Of a stretch of DNA of 64,000 bases, positions 1 to 10,311 are shown piece by piece (within the stretch, counting starts at the first letter, position 1; each line of letters begins with the position of its first letter). This DNA comes from Microbacterium pullorum. GTDB taxonomy: Bacteria > Actinomycetota > Actinomycetes > Actinomycetales > Microbacteriaceae. The stretch spans positions 188,849 to 252,848 of the forward strand of contig NZ_JACSQP010000001.1 in the NCBI RefSeq assembly GCF_014836535.1, in the 5' to 3' direction. The notes under the pieces are model-generated. The model saw only the letters and a program-made list of their open reading frames with translations. It had not been told where the DNA came from and searched no databases. The position numbers and the translations under genes are program-made.

Positions 1-260
1 TCATCGGCATCGAGAGGCGTACCCACCGCCGCCCAGCCCACCGGCTCGTCGTCGACGAAGGCGAGCAGGTCGACGTGGCGGGGGTCGGCATGCGCGACGT
101 CCCAGCGCCGCCGGCGGTTGTCGGCGTCGCGGTGGATGTCGAGGCGGTGAAGCGCGCGCTGCGGGATGAGGCCGGCGTAGGCCGCGCGCCACGTCGTGAT
201 CCGGATGGCGGCGATGGCGGGGGCGTCGTCGGCCGTCGCCTCGCGGATGCGGACAGTCAT
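1..260 (-). CDS. GNAT-family N-acetyltransferase, 3' end outside window
   Basis: The first 86 residues are present and the frame is still open at the window edge. The N-terminus reads MTVRIREATADDAPAIAAIR and continues with WRAAYAGLIPQ and VDLLAFVDDEPVGWAAVG. This is the beta1-alpha1-alpha2 region and the start of the central sheet of GCN5-related acetyltransferases. The acetyl-CoA pyrophosphate loop (R/QxxGxG/A) should lie in the missing part, so the substrate cannot be guessed. The ATG at 260 fits the usual family start. The gene is divergent from the membrane protein starting at 379. Confidence 0.85.
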   Translation of the reverse strand, partial: MTVRIREATADDAPAIAAIRITTWRAAYAGLIPQRALHRLDIHRDADNRRRRWDVAHADPRHVDLLAFVDDEPVGWAAVGTPLDAD

Positions 261-378
261 AGGCCCGAACGTAGCGGACGGCCGCGCAGCAGCCATGGCG
301 AAAGCGCGCAATGCGATGGGGAGATCTCCCCATCGCGCGAGCGGCCCCACGATGGTGCACTGGATACCAGGAGGATCG

Positions 379-1356
379 ATGACTGCCGCCACTGCGCACG
401 CCTGGGATTCCGTCGCGGCCTGGACGGCGCTGCATCGTACCGAGACGACCCCGCACGAACTGGCGGCCATCGCCGCGGTGCATCCCGACTACGCGGCGCA
501 GATCGCGGCGCATCCGCAGGCTTACCCCGCCCTCGTCGACTGGGCCGAACAGGTCGGCGCGGCGCGCCGCGCCACGCCCGACGATCCGCAGCCGGCGGAC
601 GTCATCGACCTCGTCGGCGGCACGCGCCGGGCATCCGGTGCCCATCCACTCGCTTTCTCGGCCGATGCCGCCGCGTGGCGCGCCGCCGTGGCCGGCGTCG
701 TGTCGCCGGCGCAGCCCGGTGCCGGAGCGGGGCAGTCCGGTGCCGGAGCGGCGCAGTCCGGTGGCGGACCGGCGCAGTCCGACGCCGGACCGGGGGAGCC
801 CTGGTGGGTCGGGGTCGACTCCGCCATGCCCGCCGCGTCCGCCCCGACATCGTCGCCGACCGGCTCTGTCGGCGCTCCGCGCCCCGGGCACCGCGCGACG
901 TTCGAGCCCATCGGAGCCCAGCGCGCCGAGGCGATCGCCGTCGGCACAGCCGCGGCCGCGCCGGCCGCGCCGGCCGCGCCATCCGCCGCCCCGCAGGTGC
1001 CGGAGCGCCCCGCGCTGCCGCAGCAGAGCGCGGCCGCCGCCGCACGAGCCGCCGGTGCCGCGTACGCCGCGGCATCCGCTGCGGCCGGCGCGACCGCGGT
1101 GCAGCCCGCGGGCCCGCCATCGACTCGCCGCGACGGCGAGTCGACCGCCGTCGACACCAGGGCGCTGCTCGCTTTCGTGTTCGCGTTCGTGCTGGCGCCG
1201 ATGGGGGTCGTGTTCGGGCATCTCGCGCTGCGCGGCATCGCCGCCACCGGCGCCCCCGGCCGTGGCTACGCGGTGGCGGGCCTCATCGTGGGGTACGCGA
1301 TGATCGCGACCGCCCTCGTCGCGGCGGCGGTCACCGCGCTCACGCTGCTCGGCTGA
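379..1356 (+). CDS. Membrane protein with N-terminal leucine-rich-repeat-variant region and C-terminal DUF4190-like membrane pair
   Basis: 325 residues from the ATG at 379, which is preceded by AGGAGG (369-374) at good spacing; an upstream in-frame extension has no such site. Residues 1-60 resemble the small helical 'variant leucine-rich repeat' domain seen in many actinobacterial surface proteins (LHRTETTPHELAAIAAVHPD, then QAYPALVDWAEQ). A low-complexity linker follows, rich in Ala, Pro and Gly. Around residues 112-137 it contains four imperfect heptapeptides of the type QSGAGAA. Two hydrophobic helices lie at about 262-325 (LLAFVFAFVLAPMGVVFGHLAL and AGLIVGYAMIATALVAAAV), separated by a short Gly-rich turn as in DUF4190. 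Function is unknown; it is probably a membrane-anchored protein of the cell envelope. Confidence 0.8.
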   Translation: MTAATAHAWDSVAAWTALHRTETTPHELAAIAAVHPDYAAQIAAHPQAYPALVDWAEQVGAARRATPDDPQPADVIDLVGGTRRASGAHPLAFSADAAAWRAAVAGVVSPAQPGAGAGQSGAGAAQSGGGPAQSDAGPGEPWWVGVDSAMPAASAPTSSPTGSVGAPRPGHRATFEPIGAQRAEAIAVGTAAAAPAAPAAPSAAPQVPERPALPQQSAAAAARAAGAAYAAASAAAGATAVQPAGPPSTRRDGESTAVDTRALLAFVFAFVLAPMGVVFGHLALRGIAATGAPGRGYAVAGLIVGYAMIATALVAAAVTALTLLG

Positions 1357-1364
1357 GCGAGCGG

Positions 1365-3041
1365 TCAGCGCAGTCGGCCGCTGTCGAGCCGGGCGACGCG
1401 GTCGACCAGGCCCGCGGGCACCGACACATGCGAGATCAGCACGACGGCCTGCTCGGGGGAGACCGCCTGCAGCAGATCGGTCAGCAGCGCATCGGATGCC
1501 GCGGGGTCGACGCCCGCCGTCGGCTCGTCGAGCACGAGCACGGGGAAGCCGCGCAGGAGGGCCCGAGCCAGCGCGATGCGCTGGGCCTGCCCGCCCGACA
1601 CCAGTGCGCCGCGCTCACCGACACGCGCGTCGAGGCCACCGCGCTCGGCAAGCCACGGGCCGAGGCCCACGCGCTCGAGCACGGCGACGAGTTCGTCGTC
1701 TGTCGCGGTGTCGCGGGCGAACAGCAGGTTCTGGCGGATGTCCTCGTCGAACAGCATCGGCTGCTGCTCGCACAGCCCGACGGTGAGGCGCAGGTCGTCG
1801 GGGGCGATGTCCCGCACCGATCGGCCGCCGACCTCGTACGTGCCGCCACACTCGAGGAAGCGCACCAGCACGTGCGCGAGCGTCGACTTGCCGGCACCGC
1901 TCGACCCGACCACGAGCAGTCGCTCGCCGGCGCGCACGTCGAGGTCGACGTCGACGAGGGAGGGACGCTCGGCGCCGGGCCAGGTGGCCGAGACGCCGCG
2001 CAGCCGCAGACCGTCGCCGAGCGCGGGCGCCTCGCCGGTCGCGGCGGGCGCGTCCCGCACGAGACCGTCGGGGATGCCGCTCGGCACGGAGTCGGCGATG
2101 CGCTCGGCGGAGGCGTGCACCTGACGCCACGCCGCGGCGGCCAGCGGCACGGCGCCGAATACCTCGAACACCGCCATCGGCACGAGCACGGCCACCGCCA
2201 GCGCGGGACCGCCGAGGGTCGCGGCATCCGGAGCGCTCACGAGCACCGCGAGAATCGAGGCGGCACCGGCCAGCAGCGAAACGATCGCGGTGGTCGCGGC
2301 CTGCGCGCCGGCGCGTCGCACGACCGCGCGGCGCACGGCGGCATCGGCGCGCGCGATGCGGGCGCGGCTCTCGGCCTCGGCGCCGTAGGCCTGCAGCACG
2401 TCGAGGCTGCCGAGGTGGTCGGTGACCGCGTCGGCCAGCTGTGCCCGCAGCGGCGCGATGGCGCGCTCCGCCCGGCCGCCCGCGACCCAGCCCCATGCCG
2501 TCGCGACGAGCGCGGCGACGGCGAGGCAGCCGAGAAGGGTAAGGGCCGCGGGCCACGAGACGAAGCCGACGAACACGACGGCGGCGATCGCGACGACCGC
2601 CGAGCCGACGAGCGGCTCCACGACCCGCAGCGGCAGGTTCTGCAGCTCATCGACGTCGTCGACGAGTGCGCCCAGCACCGAGCCGCGCCGCGTGCGGGCC
2701 AGGCCGTCGGGGGCGAGGGGGATGAGACGGCGCACGAGCGAGGTGCGGGTGGTGGCGAGTTGGCGCAGCGCCGCATCGTGGGCCGTCAACCGCTCGAGGT
2801 AGCGGAACGCCGCGCGCGAGAGCGCGAACGCGCGCACCCCGACGACGGCGGCGGTGAGGTACATGACGGCCGGCTGCTCGCTGGCGCGCACGATGAGCCA
2901 CGCGCTGACGGCCAGCAGGGCGACGGCAGATGCCTCGGTGGCGAAGCCCGACGCCACGGCGCGCCAGAAGCGGCGCCACGGCGGCATCGCGCCGCGCAGC
3001 ACATCGGCGGTGGTGGTGACGGTGGGGTAGGGGGCGGTCAT
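1365..3041 (-). CDS. cydC: Thiol reductant ABC exporter, CydC subunit
   Basis: 558 residues. This half-transporter pairs with CydD to export glutathione/cysteine-type thiols, which bd-oxidase assembly needs. An ABC-exporter membrane domain covers roughly residues 20-310 and begins with the CydC-like stretch LLAVSAWLIVRASEQPAV. The nucleotide-binding domain has Walker A GSSGAGKST near residue 383, signature LVSGGQAQR, Walker B VLVLDEP and an H-loop (LISHVS). The start was set at 3041 because its ATG overlaps the cydD stop (ATGA, 3038-3041), which implies translational coupling. A longer open frame upstream is only the antisense-free overlap with cydD. It is the last gene of the cydABDC cluster. 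Confidence 0.95.
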   Translation of the reverse strand: MTAPYPTVTTTADVLRGAMPPWRRFWRAVASGFATEASAVALLAVSAWLIVRASEQPAVMYLTAAVVGVRAFALSRAAFRYLERLTAHDAALRQLATTRTSLVRRLIPLAPDGLARTRRGSVLGALVDDVDELQNLPLRVVEPLVGSAVVAIAAVVFVGFVSWPAALTLLGCLAVAALVATAWGWVAGGRAERAIAPLRAQLADAVTDHLGSLDVLQAYGAEAESRARIARADAAVRRAVVRRAGAQAATTAIVSLLAGAASILAVLVSAPDAATLGGPALAVAVLVPMAVFEVFGAVPLAAAAWRQVHASAERIADSVPSGIPDGLVRDAPAATGEAPALGDGLRLRGVSATWPGAERPSLVDVDLDVRAGERLLVVGSSGAGKSTLAHVLVRFLECGGTYEVGGRSVRDIAPDDLRLTVGLCEQQPMLFDEDIRQNLLFARDTATDDELVAVLERVGLGPWLAERGGLDARVGERGALVSGGQAQRIALARALLRGFPVLVLDEPTAGVDPAASDALLTDLLQAVSPEQAVVLISHVSVPAGLVDRVARLDSGRLR

Positions 3042-4738
3042 GCCGGCACCTCCGCCGGTTCGAGGCGCACGACGCGGTCGGCGTAGGCGCGCGCGGTGGT
3101 GCGGTGCGAGATCAGCAGCACCGTCGCACCGTTGTCGGTGAGGCGGCGCAGGCTGCGCCACAGCAGATCCTCGGTGGTGGCATCCAGCGCCGCGCTCGGC
3201 TCGTCGAGGGCGATGACCGATGCCGCGCCGCGCAGGTACCGGTAGATCGCGCGGGCGACGGCCACGCGCTGCGCCTGCCCGCCCGACAGTCCCGCACCCT
3301 GCACGCCGAGGTCGTGTGCGGCATCGAGCTCGCCGGCGCCGGCGAGATTCAGCGCGCGCGACACCGTCGAGAGATCGGCCTGCACATCGCCGAGGGCGAC
3401 GTTCTGCGCGACGGTGCCGGCGATGAGGCCCGGGTGCTGGCCCGCCCACGCCAGCCAGCGGTCGGGGGTCAGATCGGCCACCGGAACGCCCCCGAGGGTC
3501 GCTTCGCCGTCGAAGGTCGCGGCGCCGCGGAGCGCGGCGAGCACGCTCGACTTGCCGGCGCCGCTGGCGCCCTCCAGCAGCACGAGTTCACCGGCATCCA
3601 CCGTGAAATCCACCGGTGCCAGCGTGCGGTCGCCGTAGCGCACGCGCAGCCCGCGCACCACGAGCGGCGGGCGGGGGAACGTCGAGCGAGCGGGCACGTC
3701 GGGCGTGGCCGCGTGATAGCGGGCCGGACGCGACCGGCGGGCCTCGCGGGCCTCGTCGAGCACGGCGAAGACGTCGTCGGTCGCCGATACGCCCTCGGCG
3801 GCGGCATGGAACTGCACGCCCACCTGACGGAGCGGCAGATACGCCTCGGGGGCCAGCAGCAGCACGAACAGGCCCACCAGCAGCGTCAGCTCTCCGTCGA
3901 GCAGACGGAAGCCGATCGAGACCGCGATGATCGCCACCGACAGGCTCGCGAGCAGCTCGAGCGCGAAGCCCGAGAGGAACGAGACCCGCAGCACCCGCAT
4001 GGTCTGCTCACGGTAGCTCTCGGTCACGCGCGTGATCGACGCGACGGCGCGGTGCTGACGACCGAAGATGGTGAGGGTCGACAACCCCCGCACCGTGTCG
4101 GCGAACCGCGCGGCCAGTTGGCGCAGCGTCTGCCACTGCCGGTTCTGCACGGCGCGGGTGCTCATGCCGATGAGGATCATGAAGAAGGGAATGAGGGGGA
4201 TCGTGATCACGACCGTGAGGCCCGAGATCCAATCCATCCACCACATCACCAGCACGATCACCGGCGTCGCGATCACCGTCTGCACGAGCTGGGGGAGGTA
4301 GCGCCCGAAGTAGGCGTCGAGGGCGTCGAGCCCGCGACCCGCGGTGACGGCGAGCTGGGCGGAGTTGTGCGACGCAAGCCAGCCGGGACCGAGCACGTCG
4401 ACGGCATCGACCAGATGGGTGCGCAGCTGCGCCTGCACCCGGGCCGATGCGCGCGCGGTGACGAACTCGCGCAGCCACACCAGGCACGCCCGCGCGGCGA
4501 CGACACCGGCGAGCGGGGCGAGGATGCCGGCGAGTTCGGGCCACGGCACCCCGTCGATCGCGGCGACGATCGCGCGCGTCAGCAGCCACGCGAACGCGAC
4601 GATCACGAGGGTCTGAGCGAGCCCGATCGCCCCGAGGGTGACGAAGAACGCCCGCGATGCGCGTGCATATCTCAGCAGTCGAGGGTCGAGGGGTCGGCCG
4701 CCCACACGCGGTGGTGCGTCCGCGTCCTGCGAAGCCAT
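3038..4738 (-). CDS. cydD: Thiol reductant ABC exporter, CydD subunit
   Basis: 566 residues, the partner of CydC. The N-terminal six-helix exporter domain contains the CydD-type segment FARDTVRGLSTLTIFGR-like (RFADTVRGLSTLTIFGRQ), typical of this subunit. The C-terminal ATPase has Walker A EGASGAGKSS (about residue 388), LSGGQAQRVAVARA and VIALDEPSAALD. The ATG at 4738 (MASQDADA) was chosen because GGGAGG lies eight bases upstream; an in-frame ATG 36 bases earlier has no good site. A gap of 105 bases separates it from cydB, so an internal promoter is possible, but gene order (A-B-D-C) argues for one functional unit. Confidence 0.95.
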   Translation of the reverse strand: MASQDADAPPRVGGRPLDPRLLRYARASRAFFVTLGAIGLAQTLVIVAFAWLLTRAIVAAIDGVPWPELAGILAPLAGVVAARACLVWLREFVTARASARVQAQLRTHLVDAVDVLGPGWLASHNSAQLAVTAGRGLDALDAYFGRYLPQLVQTVIATPVIVLVMWWMDWISGLTVVITIPLIPFFMILIGMSTRAVQNRQWQTLRQLAARFADTVRGLSTLTIFGRQHRAVASITRVTESYREQTMRVLRVSFLSGFALELLASLSVAIIAVSIGFRLLDGELTLLVGLFVLLLAPEAYLPLRQVGVQFHAAAEGVSATDDVFAVLDEAREARRSRPARYHAATPDVPARSTFPRPPLVVRGLRVRYGDRTLAPVDFTVDAGELVLLEGASGAGKSSVLAALRGAATFDGEATLGGVPVADLTPDRWLAWAGQHPGLIAGTVAQNVALGDVQADLSTVSRALNLAGAGELDAAHDLGVQGAGLSGGQAQRVAVARAIYRYLRGAASVIALDEPSAALDATTEDLLWRSLRRLTDNGATVLLISHRTTARAYADRVVRLEPAEVPA

Positions 4739-4843
4739 GGATCGATCCTCCCATGCGTGCCGACGGCCGATCACTCACCGGCACAACAGACCGCCCCGGT
4801 CCGGCGCGCGAATCGCGCGTCCCGCGGCCGGGGCGGCCAGGTC

Positions 4844-5875
4844 TCAGTGCACTGTTTCGGCAGCCTTCTCGATGTGCGCGCGGGTGACGCGCTTGCGGAA
4901 CACCCAGTACGTCCAGCCCTGGTACAGCAGCACGAGCGGCAGGAAGATGACCGCCGCCCACGTCATGATCGTGAGGGTGTAATCGGTGCTCGACGCGTTC
5001 TCGATCGTGAGGCTGAAGGCCGGGTCGGTGGTGGAGGGCATCACGTTCGGGAACAGCGCGAGCCACAGTGTCAGCACCGCGAACATGACGGTGCCGGCGC
5101 CGAACCCGAATGCCCAGCCCTCGCGGTCACGACGGTTGGCGACGATCGAGGCGATCAGCAGCACGGCGGCGACGACGGCGCACGCGATCACGAGCATGAG
5201 CAGCGGAGCCCCGCCGCCGGCGGCGTTGGCCACCGTCCACACCAGGAACACCGCCGCGACGACGACCGTGAGGATGCCCGACTTGGCGGCCAGCGCCCGG
5301 GCGTCGGTGCGCACCTGGCCGTCGGTCTTCAGCGCGACGAAATACACGCCGTGGGTGAAGAACAGCAGCAGCGTCGTGAGTCCGCCGAGCAGCCCGTAGG
5401 GGTTCAGCAGGGTCAGGAGCGATCCGACGAACTCGTGGTCGGCATCCAGCGGCACGCCCTGCACGATGTTGGCCACCGCGACGCCCCAGAGGAACGCCGG
5501 CAGTGCCGAGCCGATGACGATCATGCGGTCGAAGTTGCGCTTCCAGCGCAGACTGTCGCGCTGGTGGCGGTACTCGAACGAGACACCGCGGGCGATGAGG
5601 GCCAGCAGGATCAGCAGCAGGGCGAGGTAGAACCCGCTGAACAGCGTGGCGTACCACTCCGGGAAGGATGCGAACAGGCACGCCCCGGCGACGATGACCC
5701 ACGTCTCGTTGAGGTCCCAGACCGGACCGATCGTGTTGATCACCTGGCGGCGGGAGACCTCGTTCTTGCCGAGGAAGGGCAGCGACATGCCGACGCCGAA
5801 GTCGAAGCCGTCGAGCACGAAGTAGCCGACGAACAGCACACCGACGATGAAGAACCAGAGATAGGCGAGATCCAT
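4844..5875 (-). CDS. cydB: Cytochrome bd ubiquinol/menaquinol oxidase subunit II
   Basis: 343 residues, the normal length for CydB. The N-terminus MDLAYLWFFIVGVLFVGYF followed by LDGFDFGVGMSLPFL is diagnostic of the family. So are GPVWDLNETWVI and FFTHGVYFVALKT, and about nine hydrophobic helices are visible. It forms the heterodimeric membrane core of cytochrome bd with CydA, which oxidises quinol and reduces oxygen to water with high affinity. It lies nine bases downstream of cydA, so co-transcription is near certain. Confidence 0.96.
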   Translation of the reverse strand: MDLAYLWFFIVGVLFVGYFVLDGFDFGVGMSLPFLGKNEVSRRQVINTIGPVWDLNETWVIVAGACLFASFPEWYATLFSGFYLALLLILLALIARGVSFEYRHQRDSLRWKRNFDRMIVIGSALPAFLWGVAVANIVQGVPLDADHEFVGSLLTLLNPYGLLGGLTTLLLFFTHGVYFVALKTDGQVRTDARALAAKSGILTVVVAAVFLVWTVANAAGGGAPLLMLVIACAVVAAVLLIASIVANRRDREGWAFGFGAGTVMFAVLTLWLALFPNVMPSTTDPAFSLTIENASSTDYTLTIMTWAAVIFLPLVLLYQGWTYWVFRKRVTRAHIEKAAETVH

Positions 5876-5884
5876 GACGTGCTC

Positions 5885-7312
5885 CTAGTAGACCGTCGTC
5901 GGGGTGTCTTCGAGGGCCGTGGACTCGGCGCCCTCGGCATCGGGGTCCGGCAGTGGTTCGGGGCCCTTCTGCGCGGCTTTGAGGATCAACCCGAACTCCA
6001 CCACCGCCAGCGCGGCATAGATGAGCGTGAAGGCGATCAGCGATATCAGCACCGTCCAGCCCGGCACGTTGGGCGAGACGCCGTCTTCGGTGAACATGAG
6101 ACCGAACACGATCCAGGGCTGGCGACCCATCTCGGTGAAGACCCAGCCCACGAGGCTGCCGAGCAGCGGCAGCGGCGCCGACCAGATGGCGATCTTCCAC
6201 ATCCAGCCGCGCACGGGGCGGGTGGCCTTCTTGCGGGTGACCCAGAGGCCGGCGATCGAGATCAGCGTGGCGACGCCGCCGAGGGCGATCATCCAGCGGA
6301 ACGACCAGTAGGTGACCCAGACGATGGGCATGTAGTCGATGCCGGCGCCGAACTGCTCGCTGTACAGCGCCTGCAGATCGTTGAGGCCCTCGACGCAGCC
6401 GTCGAGCGAATGCGTCGACAGCAGCGACAGCAGGTAGGGCACGCGCAGCGACCAGATCTCCTCGGAGCCGTCGGGGGTGCCGATGGAGAAGAGCGAGAAC
6501 GAGGCATCCGCACCGCAGGCGCTGTCCCAGATCGCCTCGGCGGCCGCCATCTTCATAGGCTGCGTCGCGACCATCACGAGACCGAGCTGGTCGCCGGAGA
6601 GGAAGACGCCGACGAACGAGACGATCATGAACCACATGCCGAAGCGCAGCGACTTGCGCAGCGTCTCGAGGTGCTGACCGCGGGAGAGGTGCCACGCGCT
6701 GACGGCGATGACGACGGCGGCGGCGAACATCCAGGCGGCGAAGATCGTGTGCGGGAACGCCGCCAAGACCACCGGGTTGGTGAGCACCGCCCAGAAGTCG
6801 ACGAGTTCGGCGCGGCCACCGTCGGCGGCCATCTCGAACCCGACCGGGTTCTGCATGAATGCGTTGGCGGCGAGGATGAAGTACGCCGACAGGGTGGAGC
6901 CGATCACCACCATCCAGATCGAGGCGAGGTGCAGGGCCTTGGGGAGCTTGTTCCAGCCGAAGATCCAGACGCCGATGAAGGTGGCCTCGAAGAAGAAGGC
7001 CATGAGTCCCTCGAAGGCCAGCGGAGCACCGAAGATGTCACCGACGAAGCGGGAGTAGGCCGACCAGTTCATGCCGAACTGGAACTCCTGCACGATGCCG
7101 GTGACCACGCCCATCGCGAAGTTGATGAGGAAGATCTTGCCGAACAGCTGCGTCAGGTGCAGCCAGGCGACGTTGGCGGTGCGGTGCCACGCGGTCTGGA
7201 AGATCGCGACGACGAGCGCGAGCCCCAGCGTCAGCGGCACGAACAGGTAGTGGTACAGCGTCGTCAGGCCGAACTGCCAGCGCGCGAGCAGCAGCGGGTC
7301 GAGCAGTTCCAT
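5885..7312 (-). CDS. cydA: Cytochrome bd ubiquinol/menaquinol oxidase subunit I
   Basis: 475 residues, the haem-bearing subunit of cytochrome bd. The haem b595 ligand region is TTLYHYLFVPL with His21. The family signatures EFQFGMNWSAYSRFVGDIFG and APLAFEGLMAFFFEATF follow, then PHTIFAAWM with the conserved haem b558 His, and EMGRQPW near the C-terminus. The length is that of the short-Q-loop type common in Gram-positives. The ATG at 7312 has GGAAGGA five bases upstream. It is divergent from moaA across a 152-base region holding the motif at 7383-7394. Oxygen limitation or damage to haem-copper oxidase would be the expected inducer, but the sequence alone does not prove this. Confidence 0.97.
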   Translation of the reverse strand: MELLDPLLLARWQFGLTTLYHYLFVPLTLGLALVVAIFQTAWHRTANVAWLHLTQLFGKIFLINFAMGVVTGIVQEFQFGMNWSAYSRFVGDIFGAPLAFEGLMAFFFEATFIGVWIFGWNKLPKALHLASIWMVVIGSTLSAYFILAANAFMQNPVGFEMAADGGRAELVDFWAVLTNPVVLAAFPHTIFAAWMFAAAVVIAVSAWHLSRGQHLETLRKSLRFGMWFMIVSFVGVFLSGDQLGLVMVATQPMKMAAAEAIWDSACGADASFSLFSIGTPDGSEEIWSLRVPYLLSLLSTHSLDGCVEGLNDLQALYSEQFGAGIDYMPIVWVTYWSFRWMIALGGVATLISIAGLWVTRKKATRPVRGWMWKIAIWSAPLPLLGSLVGWVFTEMGRQPWIVFGLMFTEDGVSPNVPGWTVLISLIAFTLIYAALAVVEFGLILKAAQKGPEPLPDPDAEGAESTALEDTPTTVY

Positions 7313-7382
7313 TGCAGTCCTTCCGAATGTTTCCGTCAGCCTGAAGGTATCCAGCCGTCACGTCCGCCATATGGGGGACGAG

Positions 7383-7394
7383 CCGTGAATAATG
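7383..7394 (+). promoter_or_regulatory. CCGTGAATAATG motif between cydA and moaA
   Basis: This AT-rich 12-mer sits in the 152-base divergent promoter region. The identical 12 bases occur in the promoter of the four-Cys regulator (9207-9218, opposite strand). Two readings are possible: a repressor operator, or a shared extended -10 region (AATAAT at 7388-7393). In the second case moaA transcription would start near 7400, about 65 bases upstream of its ATG. Confidence 0.45.
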
Positions 7395-7464
7395 TCCTCT
7401 GTGGTCAGACCACGCCAGACCAATACGAGAGTACCCTCAATCGAGTGGATTGGCATATCGCTCC

Positions 7465-8547
<1,083 letters not shown>

Positions 8548-8586
8548 CGCCCCTCCGGGTGAGCGGGCGGATCAGCCCCGGGCGGA

Positions 8587-9201
8587 TCAGCCCCGGGCGG
8601 ACAGCTGCACGATGCAATCGCGCGGGTCGCACGACGAGCGCATGCCATCGACGGTGAGCGGGCCGCCGGCCTGCGCGATGACGCCCTGCATGAGACCCAG
8701 GTGCACCGAGCACAGCATCTGCCGGTGAGCGGACTGCACTTCGGCGTGCGCGCACGGGGTGAGGTCGATCGTGAGGTCCGCCTCGTCGACGATGGGGTCG
8801 AAGCCGGCATCCACGAGGTTCTCCACGAGGGCATCCACCTGGTGCAGAGCCTCGGTCGTCAACTCCGGCGGCAGTTCGCTGGGGAGCACGCGGCGCATGA
8901 GGTCGCCGCGCTGGGCGGCCTCTTTCACCTTGCGCCGCTGCACGGGGCTCGACGCCTCGGCCCCGTCGGCGACGCTGTAGAGCACGCGGGGCCGGCCACG
9001 CGTGGTGCGGTGCTCGATCTCGGACACGACGTAGCCGTCATCGATGAGGCGCTGCAGGTGCTCGCGCACCGTGTTCGCGTGCAGCTTCGTGGCGCTCACG
9101 AGTTCGGCGACGGTGCGCGGGGACCGCTCCTGGATGTGATGGAGGATCTCCACTCGGGAGTAGCTGGAAATCGCACTGTAGCCCGCGGTCTTGGTCGTCA
9201 C
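8587..9201 (-). CDS. Winged-helix transcriptional regulator with C-terminal four-cysteine (putative Fe-S) sensor
   Basis: 204 residues from the GTG at 9201. Residues 10-75 form a winged helix-turn-helix of the ArsR/SufR type (VEILHHIQERSPRTVAEL, then LHANTVREHLQRLIDDGYV). The C-terminal half has four cysteines at 150, 164, 191 and 196 (C-x13-C-x26-C-x4-C) within TPCAHAEV, MLCSVHLGLMQG and SSCDPRDCIV. This resembles the SufR/DeoR-like regulators that bind an Fe-S cluster or metal, an inference from family architecture. The AATAAT box at 9208-9213 ends six bases before the GTG, so the mRNA is probably leaderless. An alternative in-frame GTG at 9216 lies inside that box. Likely targets are itself and the cydA/moaA region. 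Confidence 0.85.
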   Translation of the reverse strand: MTTKTAGYSAISSYSRVEILHHIQERSPRTVAELVSATKLHANTVREHLQRLIDDGYVVSEIEHRTTRGRPRVLYSVADGAEASSPVQRRKVKEAAQRGDLMRRVLPSELPPELTTEALHQVDALVENLVDAGFDPIVDEADLTIDLTPCAHAEVQSAHRQMLCSVHLGLMQGVIAQAGGPLTVDGMRSSCDPRDCIVQLSARG

Positions 9202-9206
9202 GCTCC

Positions 9207-9218
9207 CATTATTCACGG
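9207..9218 (-). promoter_or_regulatory. CCGTGAATAATG motif at the regulator promoter
   Basis: On the minus strand this is the same 12-mer as at 7383-7394. It contains AATAAT placed correctly to serve as the -10 box of a leaderless transcript beginning at the GTG at 9201. A protein binding here would block its own transcription, consistent with autorepression. Confidence 0.45.
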
Positions 9219-9332
9219 GATTGCACCGCCGCCTGCACGCGACCATCTGCCGGGGGAGCGGCAGATGCCTGCGACCGGTGCTCCCCGGGGCGGCGGCTGG
9301 TGATCGCGGCGCGCATCGGCCAGAGTGGGCGG

Positions 9333-10253
9333 ATGATCGGCATCGTCTTCAATCCCGTCAAAGTCGAGCGTGCGCAGCTCGAGGACGCCCTGGCCACCCG
9401 CACCGAACCGGTCGAGGTGCGCTGGTACGAGACGACGCTCGAAGACGCCGGCGAGGGCGTCGCCCGCCGCGCGCTCGAGGACGGCTGCGGCGTCGTGATC
9501 GCCGCGGGCGGCGATGGCACGGTGCGTGACGTCGCGGCAGCGCTCGTGGGCACCGAGGTGCCGCTGGGGATCGTGCCCGCCGGCACCGGCAACCTGCTGG
9601 CCCGCAATCTCGGCATCCGCCTCGGCGATGCCGCGGCGGCGCTGGCCCGAGCCATCGACGGCGACGACACCCCGCTGGATGTCGGCCGCATCGAACTGGT
9701 CGACCGCCGCGAGGAGTTCATCTTCCTCGTGATGGTGGGCTTCGGCATCGACGCGCAGATGCTTGCCGAGACCGACGACGAGGCGAAGGACAAGGCCGGC
9801 TGGCTGGCGTATGTCGGAGCGCTCGGGCGGGCGATGGCTGCGACCGACCTCGTGGATGCGACCGTCGTGTTCGACGCCGACGTGCCGGTGACCGAGCCCG
9901 CCCACACCGTGCTGATCGGCAACTGCGGGATGGTGCAGGGCGGGTTGCGCATCCTCCCCGACGCCGAACCCGACGACGGGCTGCTCGACATCGTGCTGGT
10001 CGGCGGCGAGGGGCCTGAGGGACTGCAGTGGCTGGACGCGCTGAAGTCGGTCGTGTGGGACAACGGCATCCGCCGCGCGGTCGCGCGCGACGACACCGCC
10101 GTCGACACCGCGACGACCCGGCACCGGCAGGCGACGTCGGTGCGGGTGACGCTGCCGCGGGCGCAGGCGTTCGAGATCGACGGCGAAGAGGTCGGCGAGA
10201 CCGCCGACATCCTTGCGACCGTGCAGCCCGGCGCGCTGCGCGTGCGGCGCTGA
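9333..10253 (+). CDS. Diacylglycerol kinase catalytic-domain protein (lipid kinase YegS/DagK-like)
   Basis: 306 residues. The catalytic domain has the nucleotide-binding signature AAGGDGTVRDVAAALVG and PLGIVPAGTGNLLARNLGI in the first 100 residues. VGFGIDAQML and GGLRILPDAEPDDGLLDIVLV follow in the second, beta-rich domain. Such proteins phosphorylate diacylglycerol or related lipids (sphingosine-kinase fold) and return diacylglycerol to phosphatidic acid; the exact lipid cannot be read from sequence. The ATG at 9333 was chosen because MIGIVFNPVK is the usual family start. A GTG at 9300 would add 11 residues. It is monocistronic, followed by a repeat-rich gap. Confidence 0.9.
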   Translation: MIGIVFNPVKVERAQLEDALATRTEPVEVRWYETTLEDAGEGVARRALEDGCGVVIAAGGDGTVRDVAAALVGTEVPLGIVPAGTGNLLARNLGIRLGDAAAALARAIDGDDTPLDVGRIELVDRREEFIFLVMVGFGIDAQMLAETDDEAKDKAGWLAYVGALGRAMAATDLVDATVVFDADVPVTEPAHTVLIGNCGMVQGGLRILPDAEPDDGLLDIVLVGGEGPEGLQWLDALKSVVWDNGIRRAVARDDTAVDTATTRHRQATSVRVTLPRAQAFEIDGEEVGETADILATVQPGALRVRR

Positions 10254-10311
10254 CGCGCGGCATCCGACGCGTTCCGCGTGCCGTCGCGCTTCTGGCATCC
10301 GGCGCGTTGCC

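Noticed and set aside
75..3086. Very long plus-strand open frame antisense to cydC
   Set aside because: High GC removes stop codons from antisense frames; the peptide is Arg/His-rich with no domain, while the minus strand encodes a clear ABC exporter.
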